A stretch of 64,000 nt of DNA from an uncultured Aquimarina sp. (GTDB lineage: Bacteria > Bacteroidota > Bacteroidia > Flavobacteriales > Flavobacteriaceae), in NCBI GenBank assembly GCA_947498595.1, contig CANMKX010000003.1, forward strand, positions 1-64,000. Reading direction: 5' to 3'. Positions 45,429-54,220 of this stretch are shown piece after piece. The notes under the pieces were generated by a model. It was not told where the DNA came from. It saw only the letters and a list, made by a program, of their open reading frames with translations, and made no database searches. Made by a program: the position numbers and the translations under genes. The first letter of the stretch is position 1; the number at the start of each line of letters is the position of its first letter.

Positions 45429-46496
45429 ATGAGTCACAACATCAAACCAGGAGTTGCAACAGGAGATGAAGTACAAGCGATCTTTAATTATGCCAAAGAA
45501 AAAGGATTTGCTTTACCAGCCGTTAACGTAATTGGATCTAATTCAATTAACGGGGTACTTGAAACTGCTGCAGAATTAAATGCTCCTGTTATTATCCAGT
45601 TTTCAAATGGAGGTGCACAGTTTAATGCAGGTAAAGGTCTTTCTAATGAAAACCAAAAAGCTGCTATTGCTGGAGCTGTTGCCGGTGCAAAACATGTACA
45701 TTTAATGGCAGAAGCATATGGAGTTCCTGTTATTTTACATACAGATCACTGTGCAAAAAAATTACTTCCTTGGATTGATGGATTATTAGATGCAGGAGAA
45801 GCTTTCTACAAAGAAACTGGTAAATCATTATACAGTTCTCACATGATCGATCTTTCTGAAGAACCACTTGAAGAAAACATTGAGATTTGTAAAAACTATT
45901 TAGCTCGTATGAGTAAAATGGGAATGACTTTAGAAATCGAATTAGGTATTACAGGAGGTGAAGAAGACGGAGTAGACAACAGTGATGTAGACGATTCTAA
46001 ATTATACACACAACCAGAAGAAGTTGCTTATGCTTATGAAGAATTAAGTAAAGTAAGTGATAAATTCACAATTGCAGCTGCCTTTGGTAACGTACATGGA
46101 GTGTACAAACCTGGAAATGTAAAATTAACTCCAAAAATCCTTAAAAACTCTCAAGAATTTATTTCTGAGAAATACAACGTTGAACATAACCACATCGACT
46201 TTGTATTTCATGGAGGAAGCGGTTCTACTCTTGAAGAGATAAGAGAATCAATTGGATATGGAGTAATTAAAATGAACATTGATACTGATTTACAATTTGC
46301 TTTTAATGAAGGGATTCGTGATTACATGACTTCAAAAATTGACTTCCTTAAAACGCAAATAGGAAATCCTAATGGTAGCGATGAACCTAATAAAAAATAT
46401 TATGACCCTAGAAAATGGTTACGCGAAGGAGAACTTACCTTTAATAACCGTTTAAAAAAGGCGTTTGAAGATTTAAATAACGTAAACACATTATAA
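45429..46496 (+). CDS. fbaA: Class II fructose-bisphosphate aldolase
   Basis: 355 residues, a zinc-dependent TIM-barrel aldolase of the class IIA (FbaA) type. It cleaves fructose 1,6-bisphosphate to DHAP and GAP. Zinc and catalytic motifs: HTDHCAKKLLPW (Asp and His), LEIELGITGGEEDGVDN (class IIA signature with the zinc-ligand region), FGNVHGVYKPGNVKL (His), and VFHGGSGSTLEEI (His, phosphate loop). The C-terminal YDPRKWLREGE is also typical. It is followed by a terminator and then accD, without apparent functional linkage except synteny. Confidence 0.97.
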   Translation: MSHNIKPGVATGDEVQAIFNYAKEKGFALPAVNVIGSNSINGVLETAAELNAPVIIQFSNGGAQFNAGKGLSNENQKAAIAGAVAGAKHVHLMAEAYGVPVILHTDHCAKKLLPWIDGLLDAGEAFYKETGKSLYSSHMIDLSEEPLEENIEICKNYLARMSKMGMTLEIELGITGGEEDGVDNSDVDDSKLYTQPEEVAYAYEELSKVSDKFTIAAAFGNVHGVYKPGNVKLTPKILKNSQEFISEKYNVEHNHIDFVFHGGSGSTLEEIRESIGYGVIKMNIDTDLQFAFNEGIRDYMTSKIDFLKTQIGNPNGSDEPNKKYYDPRKWLREGELTFNNRLKKAFEDLNNVNTL

Positions 46497-46504
46497 GAAC
46501 AACC

Positions 46505-46555
46505 AAGCTGAAACTTATATAAAAGATTTATTTCTTTTTAAGTTTCAGCTTTTTT
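46505..46555 (+). terminator. Rho-independent terminator after fbaA
   Basis: A 13-bp stem (46505-46517 with 46539-46551), 21-nt loop and a T-tract lie 8 bp after the stop codon. Confidence 0.85.
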
Positions 46556-46568
46556 AATACTATAATTT

Positions 46569-47432
46569 ATGGCTTGGTTTAAGAGAAAACAAAAAGGTAT
46601 ACAAACTGCCACAGAAGATAAAAAAGATGTTCCTAAAGGACTCTGGTATAAATCTCCTACAGGTAAGATTGTTGATGCAGAAGAACTAGAAAAAAATTTC
46701 TATGTAAGTCCTGAAGATGGTTACCACGTAAGAATTGGTAGTAAAGAATATTTTAAAATTTTATTTGATAATAATGATTTTGAAGAATTAGACGCAGGTC
46801 TTACTTCTATGGATCCACTTAATTTTAAAGATTCTAAAAAGTATACTGATCGCTTAAAGCAAGCTCAAGAAAAAACAAATCTTGTTGATGCAGTTCGTAC
46901 TGCCGTTGGTAAATCAAACGGAAATGATTTAGTTATTGCTTGTATGGATTTTGCTTTTATTGGAGGATCTATGGGTAGTGTTGTTGGAGAAAAAATTGCT
47001 CGTGCAGCAGATTACTCTTTAAAAAACAACATTCCATTAATGATTATTTCAAAATCTGGTGGAGCTCGTATGATGGAAGCAGCATTATCACTAATGCAAT
47101 TAGCTAAAACTTCGGCTAGATTAGCTCAATTAGCAGACGCAGGAATTCCATACATCTCATTATGTACTGATCCAACTACTGGAGGAACAACAGCTTCTTT
47201 TGCCATGCTAGGAGATATCAATATTTCAGAGCCTGGAGCTTTAATTGGATTTGCTGGACCTCGTGTTGTAAGAGATACAACTGGTAAAGAATTACCTGAA
47301 GGATTCCAAACTGCTGAATTTTTAAAAGAGCATGGATTCTTAGATTTCATTACTCCAAGAGAAAATTTAAAACAAAAAATAAATCAATATTTAGATCTAA
47401 TTCTTAATCGTCCATTATCTGTGGCTCAATAA
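46569..47432 (+). CDS. accD: Acetyl-CoA carboxylase carboxyltransferase subunit beta
   Basis: 287 residues. It transfers the carboxyl group from biotin to acetyl-CoA in fatty acid synthesis with AccA. The carboxyltransferase core is intact: [57 protein letters not shown] and [20 protein letters not shown]. The N-terminal zinc ribbon of typical AccD is replaced: at [20 protein letters not shown] and [14 protein letters not shown] the alignment keeps the scaffold but none of the four cysteines (Ser29 and Ser47 occupy two of them). A bidirectional-looking terminator follows. Confidence 0.96.
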   Translation: MAWFKRKQKGIQTATEDKKDVPKGLWYKSPTGKIVDAEELEKNFYVSPEDGYHVRIGSKEYFKILFDNNDFEELDAGLTSMDPLNFKDSKKYTDRLKQAQEKTNLVDAVRTAVGKSNGNDLVIACMDFAFIGGSMGSVVGEKIARAADYSLKNNIPLMIISKSGGARMMEAALSLMQLAKTSARLAQLADAGIPYISLCTDPTTGGTTASFAMLGDINISEPGALIGFAGPRVVRDTTGKELPEGFQTAEFLKEHGFLDFITPRENLKQKINQYLDLILNRPLSVAQ

Positions 47433-47453
47433 AAATTAAATCAAATTTTATAT

Positions 47454-47493
47454 AAAAAAACCATATGGATCTATGTATCGATATGGTTTTTTT
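47454..47493 (+). terminator. Rho-independent terminator after accD
   Basis: A 13-bp stem (47454-47466 with 47481-47493), with A7 and T7 at its base, follows accD. Confidence 0.85.
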
Positions 47494-47636
47494 ACTGTAA
47501 ACCAATAACAATCACTTTCTCGATTCATTATCTCTCGATACATTCGTACTTAGACTACTTATAATAAAGGACTTGACATCAATCTAAGGTTCAATATATT
47601 TTTCATTCAAAAATGTCTTTTTATTTCAAAAAACAA

Positions 47637-47644
47637 TATATTTG
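47637..47644 (+). promoter_or_regulatory. rpsO: Candidate -7 box for rpsO
   Basis: TATATTTG matches TAnnTTTG, 52 bp upstream of the rpsO ATG. The -33 region is A/T-rich with no TTTG at the ideal distance. Confidence 0.5.
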
Positions 47645-47696
47645 CACCTTTATTACAAATATGTAATACATAAAAATCATTTAAAATAATATTGGA

Positions 47697-47966
47697 ATGT
47701 ATTTAACAAAAGAGATTAAAGAAGAGCTTTTCACAAAGCATGGTAAAGGAAAGAATGATACTGGTACTGCAGAAGGTCAGATCGCATTATTCACTTTCAG
47801 AATTTCTCACTTAACAGAGCACTTAAAGAAAAATCGTAAAGATTATAATACAGAGCGTTCACTTGTAAAGTTAGTAGGTAAAAGAAGAGATTTACTTGAC
47901 TACTTAAAAAACAAGGATATTTTGAGATATCGTGCAATTGTTAAAGAATTAGGATTAAGAAAATAA
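47697..47966 (+). CDS. rpsO: 30S ribosomal protein S15
   Basis: 89 residues, standard length; uS15 binds the central domain of 16S rRNA early in assembly. Signatures: GTAEGQIALFTFRISHLTEHLKKN, divided here at the conserved GQ, RSLVKLVGKRRDLLDYLK and a C-terminal YRAIVKELGLRK. The ATG has no Shine-Dalgarno sequence, as usual in this phylum. It precedes pnp, the common bacterial order, but with its own terminator in between. Confidence 0.97.
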   Translation: MYLTKEIKEELFTKHGKGKNDTGTAEGQIALFTFRISHLTEHLKKNRKDYNTERSLVKLVGKRRDLLDYLKNKDILRYRAIVKELGLRK

Positions 47967-47971
47967 TTTTC

Positions 47972-47995
47972 GAGGGGCTTTACGCCCCTTTTTTT
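47972..47995 (+). terminator. Rho-independent terminator after rpsO
   Basis: A short GC-rich stem (47973-47978 with 47984-47989) with a TTTAC loop is followed by T7, 5 bp after the rpsO stop. Confidence 0.92.
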
Positions 47996-48128
47996 ATTAC
48001 ATAAACTAGAATAGCATACTTAAAGTAAGTAATAACAATATCACCCTAAATGGTAAACTAGGGTAGTTTTTCATTGGTCATACCACTACAACAACACAAC
48101 GACCATTGTTTAATTAGAAAAAAAAAAT

Positions 48129-50303
48129 ATGATTCCAAAGACTTTTAATGAAGTTATCGAATTAGGAGATGGAAGAACAATCTCCATCGAGACTGGAAAA
48201 TTAGCAAAACAAGCGCACGGGTCGGTTGTTGTTCAAATGGGAAAAGCAATGCTTTTATGTACTGTAGTTTCCAACTACAAAGCTGCAGATGTTGACTTTT
48301 TACCACTAACATTAGATTATAGAGAAAAATTTGCTGCTGCTGGTCGTTACCCTGGAGGTTTCTTTAAGAGAGAAGCTCGCCCAAGTAATGAAGAAATTTT
48401 AGTAATGCGTTTAGTGGACCGCGTATTACGTCCATTATTCCCTAAAGATTATCATTCGGAAACTCAGGTAATGATTCAATTAATGTCTCATGATGAAGAT
48501 GTTATGCCTGATGCATTAGCTGGATTAGCTGCTTCTGCTGCTATTCAATTAAGTGATATTCCTTTTGAAGCACCTATTTCTGAAGTACGTGTAGCAAGAG
48601 TAGACGGAGAGTTTATTATCAATCCAAGTAGAGAAGTATTAGAACGTGCTGATCTTGATATGATGATTGGTGCTTCTGCTGAATCTGTAATGATGGTTGA
48701 AGGTGAAATGGACGAATGTAGTGAAGAAGAAATGGCTGATGCTATTAAATTTGCTCATGAAGCTATTAAAGTACAATGTGCTGCTCAAGTTCGTTTAGCT
48801 GAAGCTTTTGGTAAAAAAGAAACTCGCGAATACGAACCTGAAGCTGAAGATGAAGAATTAGCACAAAAAATACACGATGCTGCATACCAGAAATGTTATG
48901 ATATTGCAAAAAAAGGTACTTCTAAACAAGAGAGAGGATTAGCTTTTTCTGAAGTAAAAGAAGAGATCGTAGCATCATTTACTGAAGAAGAAATAGAAGA
49001 GTATGGTGATTTAATCTCAAAATACTTTAATAAGGCGCAAAAAAATGCAGTGCGCGAATTAACTTTATCAGAAAATTTACGTTTAGACGGTAGAAAAACT
49101 ACTGATATCAGACCTATCTGGTGTGAAGTAGACTATTTACCATCTACACATGGTTCTTCTATCTTTACAAGAGGGGAAACTCAAGCTTTAGCTACAGTTA
49201 CTTTAGGAACATCTAGAGAAGCTAATGTAATTGATTTACCTACACACCAAGGAGAAGAGAACTTCTATTTACATTACAACTTCCCTCCTTTTTCTACAGG
49301 AGAAGCTAGACCTTTAAGAGGTACATCTCGTAGAGAAGTTGGGCATGGTAACTTAGCACAACGTGCTTTAAAAGGAATGATTCCTGAAGATTGTCCTTAT
49401 ACTGTTCGTGTTGTATCAGAAGTATTAGAATCTAACGGTTCTTCTTCTATGGCAACTGTATGTGCTGGTACAATGGCATTAATGGATGCTGGGGTACAAT
49501 TAAAAAAGCCTGTTTCTGGTATCGCAATGGGATTAATTTCTGATGGTGAGCGTTTTGCTGTATTATCTGATATTTTAGGTGATGAAGATCATTTAGGAGA
49601 TATGGATTTTAAAGTAACAGGTACAGAAGATGGTATCACTGCTTGTCAAATGGATATCAAAATCAAAGGTCTTTCTTACGAAATTCTTGTTAGTGCTTTA
49701 AAACAGGCTCGTGATGGACGTTTACATATATTAAGTAAATTAACTGATACTATTGCACAACCTGAGGCAAGTGTAAAACCACATGCTCCAAAAATGGTCA
49801 GCACAAATATTCCTGGAGATTATATCGGTGCTTTAATTGGTCCTGGTGGAAAAGTAATCCAAGAATTACAAAAAACAACAGAAACTACGATTGTTATTAA
49901 TGAAGATCCTGTTACCGAAGAAGGTATCGTTGAAATATTAGGAACTAATCAAGAAGGAATTGACGCAGTATTAGCTAAAATTGCATCAATAACATTTAAG
50001 CCTGTAAAAGGAAGTATATACGAAGTAAAAGTTGTAAAACTTTTAGATTTCGGTGCTGTTGTTGAATATAATGAAGCTCCTGGTAATGAAGTTTTATTAC
50101 ACATTTCAGAATTAGCATGGGAACGTACTAATAATGTAACTGATGTTGTAAAACTTGGTGACGTAATTGATGTTAAATATTTTGGAGTAGATCCAAAAAC
50201 TAGAAAAGAAAAAGTTTCTAGAAAAGCATTATTACCTCGTCCTCCTCGTGAAGACAAACCAAAAGGAGATGCTAAACCTAGAGAAGCAAAAAAAGAAAAT
50301 TAA
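48129..50303 (+). CDS. pnp: Polyribonucleotide nucleotidyltransferase (PNPase)
   Basis: 724 residues. It degrades RNA 3' to 5' using phosphate. Two RNase PH domains (about 10-230 and 310-540) carry [28 protein letters not shown], shortened in reading to [14 protein letters not shown], and [20 protein letters not shown] with [23 protein letters not shown] domain ([18 protein letters not shown], about 565-610) and an S1 domain ([19 protein letters not shown] to [14 protein letters not shown], about 625-690) follow, then a short basic tail. The catalytic-domain Asp positions near DGLDVMPDA-like residues are present. No upstream Shine-Dalgarno. Confidence 0.97.
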   Translation: MIPKTFNEVIELGDGRTISIETGKLAKQAHGSVVVQMGKAMLLCTVVSNYKAADVDFLPLTLDYREKFAAAGRYPGGFFKREARPSNEEILVMRLVDRVLRPLFPKDYHSETQVMIQLMSHDEDVMPDALAGLAASAAIQLSDIPFEAPISEVRVARVDGEFIINPSREVLERADLDMMIGASAESVMMVEGEMDECSEEEMADAIKFAHEAIKVQCAAQVRLAEAFGKKETREYEPEAEDEELAQKIHDAAYQKCYDIAKKGTSKQERGLAFSEVKEEIVASFTEEEIEEYGDLISKYFNKAQKNAVRELTLSENLRLDGRKTTDIRPIWCEVDYLPSTHGSSIFTRGETQALATVTLGTSREANVIDLPTHQGEENFYLHYNFPPFSTGEARPLRGTSRREVGHGNLAQRALKGMIPEDCPYTVRVVSEVLESNGSSSMATVCAGTMALMDAGVQLKKPVSGIAMGLISDGERFAVLSDILGDEDHLGDMDFKVTGTEDGITACQMDIKIKGLSYEILVSALKQARDGRLHILSKLTDTIAQPEASVKPHAPKMVSTNIPGDYIGALIGPGGKVIQELQKTTETTIVINEDPVTEEGIVEILGTNQEGIDAVLAKIASITFKPVKGSIYEVKVVKLLDFGAVVEYNEAPGNEVLLHISELAWERTNNVTDVVKLGDVIDVKYFGVDPKTRKEKVSRKALLPRPPREDKPKGDAKPREAKKEN

Positions 50304-50321
50304 ATTAATTTTCTTTCCTAT

Positions 50322-50358
50322 AAAAAAGCACTTTCATTAAGTATGAAAGTGCTTTTTT
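50322..50358 (+). terminator. Rho-independent terminator after pnp
   Basis: A 16-bp stem (50322-50337 with 50343-50358) with a 5-nt loop; the right arm ends in T6. Confidence 0.9.
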
Positions 50359-50716
50359 ATTTCAATATTTTAGATAGCAAACTTCAATCATCTTTGTAAT
50401 ATTAATTTTAATGTAAAAATTTTAAGGTTTTACTTTATACAAAAGTGAGTTATCTGTTTTTTTAAAATAAAAAACATTTCAAATCAATTAGCAACCAGAA
50501 CACAATCCACAAAAACAACTAATAATCAGCAAATTAACAACCTAATAGATTCTTATTTTATTTATTTGTAATGTTATAAACTAGCTATAGACTATAGCAT
50601 TTGAAAAGGATGAAAATCATTTTTTGAAAGAAAATTTCATTTTTTTTGTAACATTTAAATGATAAGTTACGTATAACCATATGTAGACATATAAATGTCT
50701 AACAATTTAAATTCTT

Positions 50717-50722
50717 AGGAGG
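50717..50722 (+). promoter_or_regulatory. rpoD: Strong Shine-Dalgarno (AGGAGG) of rpoD
   Basis: AGGAGG, extended by GA, lies 6 nt before the rpoD ATG. It is the only full Shine-Dalgarno that I see at a start in this window; others such as gpmI, map, fbaA, rpsO and pnp have none. Confidence 0.9.
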
Positions 50723-50728
50723 AGATAG

Positions 50729-51592
50729 ATGAGACAACTTAAAATTACGAAGCAGGTAACTAATCGTGAAACCGCATCACTTGATAAATATTTACAAGAG
50801 ATTGGAAAAGTAGATTTGATTACTGCAGATGAAGAAGTAGAATTAGCACAACGTATTAAAGCAGGTGATGAAAGAGCATTAGAAAAGTTGACTAAAGCTA
50901 ACTTAAGATTCGTTGTTTCTGTTGCTAAGCAATATCAAAATCAAGGATTAACACTTCCTGATTTGATTAATGAAGGAAACTTAGGTTTAATTAAAGCTGC
51001 AAAACGTTTTGATGAAACTAGAGGTTTCAAATTTATATCATATGCTGTATGGTGGATTCGTCAATCTATCTTACAAGCATTAGCAGAACAATCTCGTATT
51101 GTACGTTTACCATTAAACAAAATTGGATCTATTAATAAGATCAATAAAACATATGCTTTTCTTGAGCAATCTCATGAACGCCCACCAAGTGCTGAGGAAA
51201 TTGCAAAAGAGTTAGACATGACTATCAATGACGTAAAAGAGTCTATGAAAAACTCTGGTCGTCATGTAAGTATGGATGCTCCTCTTGTAGAAGGAGAAGA
51301 TTCTAACTTATACGATGTATTACGTTCTGGTGAGTCACCAAATCCTGATCGTGAGTTATTACACGAATCATTACGTACCGAAATTGAGCGTGCTCTTGAA
51401 ACATTAACGCCACGTGAGGCAGATGTTATTCGTTTATATTTTGGATTAGGAGATCAACACCCTATGACTCTAGAAGAAATAGGTGAAACTTTTGATTTAA
51501 CTCGTGAGCGTGTACGTCAAATTAAAGAAAAAGCAATACGTAGATTAAAACATACATCACGTAGTAAAATATTAAAAACATATTTAGGATAG
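50729..51592 (+). CDS. rpoD: Housekeeping RNA polymerase sigma factor RpoD (sigma-70)
   Basis: 287 residues, the short form characteristic of Bacteroidota (no region 1.1). Region 1.2 is [20 protein letters not shown], region 2 contains [36 protein letters not shown] and [15 protein letters not shown], region 3 [14 protein letters not shown], and region 4 [15 protein letters not shown] with [19 protein letters not shown]. It directs transcription from TAnnTTTG-type promoters. Initiation is at an ATG behind a canonical Shine-Dalgarno (AGGAGG), unlike its neighbours. A double terminator (first copy of an 89-bp repeat) follows 15 bp after the stop. Confidence 0.98.
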   Translation: MRQLKITKQVTNRETASLDKYLQEIGKVDLITADEEVELAQRIKAGDERALEKLTKANLRFVVSVAKQYQNQGLTLPDLINEGNLGLIKAAKRFDETRGFKFISYAVWWIRQSILQALAEQSRIVRLPLNKIGSINKINKTYAFLEQSHERPPSAEEIAKELDMTINDVKESMKNSGRHVSMDAPLVEGEDSNLYDVLRSGESPNPDRELLHESLRTEIERALETLTPREADVIRLYFGLGDQHPMTLEEIGETFDLTRERVRQIKEKAIRRLKHTSRSKILKTYLG

Positions 51593-51606
51593 AACCCCTA
51601 AATGAC

Positions 51607-51695
51607 GATTGCAAACAGTTTTATAACATAACTGTTCGTTTTTTGATTGATGAATGGACCTCCGGCTGATTACCGGGGGTTTTTCATTTTATAAA
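51607..51695 (+). repeat. 89-bp duplicated double-terminator element, copy 1
   Basis: This copy follows rpoD. It carries hairpin A (AACAGTT stem, 51614-51644 with a T6 tract) and hairpin B (ACCTCCGG with CCGGGGGT, 51658-51684, one G-U pair, then T5). It is identical to copy 2 at 51935-52023 except for one base (G at 51677, A at 52005). Hairpins A and B with U-tracts are rho-independent terminators of rpoD. Confidence 0.9.
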
Positions 51696-51848
51696 TACAC
51701 TAGTAATAAACAAAATGATACTAGTTTATCCTTTTTATAATATTATTTTTCACTATTATTTTTAGAGTTTTTTACCCTTTTTTGCAAAAAAAATCACAAA
51801 AACAGCATTTTACGGTTTAAACGTATCCTAAATACTATTGTTTTTTCT

Positions 51849-51856
51849 TATCTTTG
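51849..51856 (+). promoter_or_regulatory. Candidate -7 box inside the rpoD downstream region
   Basis: TATCTTTG matches TAnnTTTG. Nothing coding follows for 340 bp, but a stem at 51878-51899 and the second terminator copy do, so it could drive a short RNA. No good -33 box is at the ideal distance. Confidence 0.35.
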
Positions 51857-51934
51857 CAGAAGAATACTGAACGAAACAACGTTTTATATTAAAAACGTTT
51901 TTAAAATATTTTTAGAATTGATTTTCTAAATAAA

Positions 51935-52023
51935 GATTGCAAACAGTTTTATAACATAACTGTTCGTTTTTTGATTGATGAATGGACCTCCGGCTGATTA
52001 CCGGAGGTTTTTCATTTTATAAA
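51935..52023 (+). repeat. 89-bp duplicated double-terminator element, copy 2
   Basis: The element starts 328 bp after copy 1 and has the same two hairpins (51942-51972 and 51986-52012). Hairpin B here is a perfect 8-bp GC-rich stem (ACCTCCGG with CCGGAGGT). No gene ends just upstream, so it could end a short RNA from the box at 51849. Confidence 0.9.
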
Positions 52024-52197
52024 CTTTCTTATTCCAAGTTTTGTTATTTTATTCTTTAATTACATATCAACAGTTATAATTCACTTATTTTACCTCACCG
52101 CATTCACAATCTAATCTGTATAAATACTGTGGTCAAGGCGTAACCTAAAAACATTGTTTTTTTGATACCTTTACTCTTCTATCAAACTATCGTATAA

Positions 52198-52614
52198 ATG
52201 ACGCAAGTTATCAGCTTTGTGAGCAATGCATCTTATCTAGATCAAACAGAATTAGAAACTCTTCTAACTTCTGTTCAAGCCTATAATAATAATCACCAAA
52301 TTAAAGGAGGTCTTGTTTTTTTAAACAATACTTTTTTTCAAATATTTGAAGGTGATGCTGCTTCAGTAAAAGCTATATATCATAAAATATGCAATGACCA
52401 AAGACATCATAATATTATTAAAATATACGATCAAGTCTTAACAGAAGGAAGTCATTTTGAGCAATTCGACTTTAATATCATCACAAAAAACAAATCTATT
52501 GCATCTCAAGAACTACAACGCCTATTAGATTTTAATGCTATAAACATTCCTCAGTTGTATACATTTTTATCATATCAAGCAATCAAGCTTCTTAATTTTA
52601 CACCTATACATTAA
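52198..52614 (+). CDS. BLUF-like domain protein lacking the key flavin tyrosine
   Basis: 138 residues with one BLUF-type ferredoxin-like fold. Matches include ISFVSNASYL at strand 1, QAYNNNHQIKGGLVFL (Asn30, flavin-ring contact), and NTFFQIFEGDAASVKAIY (Gln48, the photoactive glutamine). The tyrosine that hydrogen-bonds the glutamine in BLUF photoreceptors (position in I/L-Y-V-S) is Phe7 here, and no semi-conserved Trp/Met-rich end is clear. BLUF domains bind FAD and sense blue light; loss of Tyr predicts no normal photocycle. It could be a dark flavin sensor or a degenerate relative. A standalone gene. Confidence 0.75.
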   Translation: MTQVISFVSNASYLDQTELETLLTSVQAYNNNHQIKGGLVFLNNTFFQIFEGDAASVKAIYHKICNDQRHHNIIKIYDQVLTEGSHFEQFDFNIITKNKSIASQELQRLLDFNAINIPQLYTFLSYQAIKLLNFTPIH

Positions 52615-52626
52615 GCGATAAATACT

Positions 52627-52634
52627 TACTTTTG
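52627..52634 (+). promoter_or_regulatory. rpe: Candidate -7 box for rpe
   Basis: TACTTTTG matches TAnnTTTG, 27 bp upstream of the rpe ATG. Confidence 0.45.
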
Positions 52635-52661
52635 CCATAGAAACAACAACACAATTTTTTT

Positions 52662-53324
52662 ATGGCTTCAAAATATATAGCCCCTTCTGTTTTAGCAGCA
52701 GATTTTGCTAATTTACAACGTGATATAGAGATGATCAATCAAAGTGACGCAGACTGGTTTCACATTGATATCATGGATGGCGTATTTGTCCCTAATATAT
52801 CATTTGGAATGCCCGTTTTAAGAGATATTGCAAAACATGCAACCAAAACTATTGATGTACATTTGATGATTCTAGATCCCGATCGATATATCAAAACATT
52901 TGCTGCTCTTGGCAGTAATATTCTAACAGTACATTATGAAGCTTGTACACATCTACATCGTACCCTACAAGCTATTAAAGCCGAAGGTATGAAAGCTGGT
53001 GTTGCTATTAATCCGCATACACCTGTAAGTTTACTAGAAGATGTTATTAACGATATAGATCTTGTTTGTATCATGAGTGTTAATCCTGGTTTTGGAGGGC
53101 AATCATTTATAGAAAATACATACAAAAAAGTAAGTGCCTTAAAAGAAATTATAAATCGTAACGAAGCTTCTACTTTAATTGAGATTGATGGAGGTGTAAC
53201 GAATAAAAATGCGAAACAATTAGTTGACGCTGGCGCCGATGTACTTGTCGCTGGTAGTTATGTTTTTAAGAGTGATCACCAATTAGAAACTATTAAAGAT
53301 TTAAAATCTTTGGTAAACTCTTAG
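52662..53324 (+). CDS. rpe: Ribulose-phosphate 3-epimerase
   Basis: 220 residues, a TIM barrel of normal length. It interconverts ribulose 5-phosphate and xylulose 5-phosphate in the pentose phosphate pathway. Metal and catalytic motifs: IAPSVLAADFANL, WFHIDIMDGVFVPNISFG (His and Asp), DVHLMILDPDRYI (His), MSVNPGFGGQSFI and LIEIDGGVTNKNA (Asp). Nothing is missing. A bidirectional terminator separates it from the convergent BI-1 gene. Confidence 0.97.
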   Translation: MASKYIAPSVLAADFANLQRDIEMINQSDADWFHIDIMDGVFVPNISFGMPVLRDIAKHATKTIDVHLMILDPDRYIKTFAALGSNILTVHYEACTHLHRTLQAIKAEGMKAGVAINPHTPVSLLEDVINDIDLVCIMSVNPGFGGQSFIENTYKKVSALKEIINRNEASTLIEIDGGVTNKNAKQLVDAGADVLVAGSYVFKSDHQLETIKDLKSLVNS

Positions 53325-53340
53325 CAGACATTACGTTTTT

Positions 53341-53378
53341 AGATAAAAAAAGCCGAGCAATGCTCGGCTTTTTTATCT
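53341..53378. terminator. Bidirectional terminator between rpe and BI-1-type gene
   Basis: A GC-rich core stem (GCCGAGC with GCTCGGC) extended by A/T pairs spans 53341-53378 in a near-perfect palindrome with T-tracts on both strands. Confidence 0.92.
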
Positions 53379-53393
53379 AAATAGCACAAAGCT

Positions 53394-54095
53394 TTAATCA
53401 TTTGATAAAAAGCTCAAAATGTACCAAAATAATAACATTAAAGAAGCAAACAAACCTAATGAAGCTCCTACATATTGTTCCTCATTATAATTATGTACCA
53501 TACTAGATGTTTGATACAAAATTGATCCAGATGCTAATACTACCATAAAAGCACTAAACCATAACCCAAGATTAAATCCAAAAATCAAACCTGCTATCAT
53601 TAATCCTAAGGCTATAAAAAATCCTATTGTTAATCCAGACCTCATAAAAGAGAAATCTTTCTTAGTTAATAATGCTACAGCAGATAATCCTGTAAATAAA
53701 GACAGCGTCATAATTGCCGCTTGATTTAAAATATTAACACCACTTTCTTGAGCAATTCCAATAGCAATATAAATTAACGGGATAAAAATAAATGCCTCTG
53801 CAACTACATATAACAATAAAGCTAAATATTGCTTTCCTTTATCAGTAGTAGTCACTGCCGTTTTCTCTGCATAGTTCGTTACAAACATGAAACCCGCAAG
53901 CATTACCATCCATTTCCATCCACCTGTAAACCAAAATGCTGCTTTTAGGACAGCTGGTATCTGAAAGAAAATAGTTTCTACAATTACAAATAACAATACA
54001 GCCATTGCTAAGTGTGTATATGTTTTTTTATAAAAAGCTACTTTCTTCTCTTCTGTAAGCGCACTTACAGGCATTATTTGTTGGTATTCTTCCAT
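53394..54095 (-). CDS. Bax inhibitor-1 / YccA family membrane protein
   Basis: 233 residues with seven predicted TM helices. The N-terminal cytoplasmic MPVSALTEEKKVAFYKKTY precedes the first TM, a layout common in the TMBIM/BI-1 family. Family parts include FKFGLVLF-like stretches and the late segment SSMVHNYNEEQYVGASLGLFASL, containing the conserved Asn/Tyr pattern near the last two helices. BI-1 proteins are proposed Ca2+ leak channels; YccA in E. coli modulates FtsH. The role here is unknown. It is followed by the terminator on its 3' side. Confidence 0.88.
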   Translation of the reverse strand: MEEYQQIMPVSALTEEKKVAFYKKTYTHLAMAVLLFVIVETIFFQIPAVLKAAFWFTGGWKWMVMLAGFMFVTNYAEKTAVTTTDKGKQYLALLLYVVAEAFIFIPLIYIAIGIAQESGVNILNQAAIMTLSLFTGLSAVALLTKKDFSFMRSGLTIGFFIALGLMIAGLIFGFNLGLWFSAFMVVLASGSILYQTSSMVHNYNEEQYVGASLGLFASLMLLFWYILSFLSND

Positions 54096-54220
54096 TTCTA
54101 TTTTTTATGATGAATAATTTTATTTTTTTGCAAAGATGTTATCGCAAGAAAACAAAAATACTAAAGTATTTTTTTAGTAAAAAATCTTTTCCAAAATAGA
54201 TATTTTTACTCATCTAGATG

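Larger units (their letters stand above)
50304..50728. other. Intergenic region, 425 bp: pnp terminator and rpoD leader
   Basis: Beyond the pnp terminator, the remaining ~370 bp is very AT-rich and leads into rpoD. No consensus TAnnTTTG box or ORF is evident. It ends with the strong Shine-Dalgarno at 50717-50722. It may hold a long 5' leader. Confidence 0.5.
51593..52197. other. Intergenic region, 605 bp: duplicated terminators, possible short RNA
   Basis: It holds both copies of the 89-bp repeat, a candidate promoter at 51849 and an AACGTTTT stem-loop at 51878-51899. No protein longer than a 14-residue reading frame (51650-51694 and its copy) was found, and that frame lies inside hairpin B, so it is probably chance. 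Confidence 0.55.

Noticed and set aside
51650..51694. 14-residue reading frame MNGPPADYRGFFIL inside the duplicated element
   Set aside because: It spans terminator hairpin B, has no Shine-Dalgarno, and changes Gly to Arg in the second copy; chance is the simpler view.
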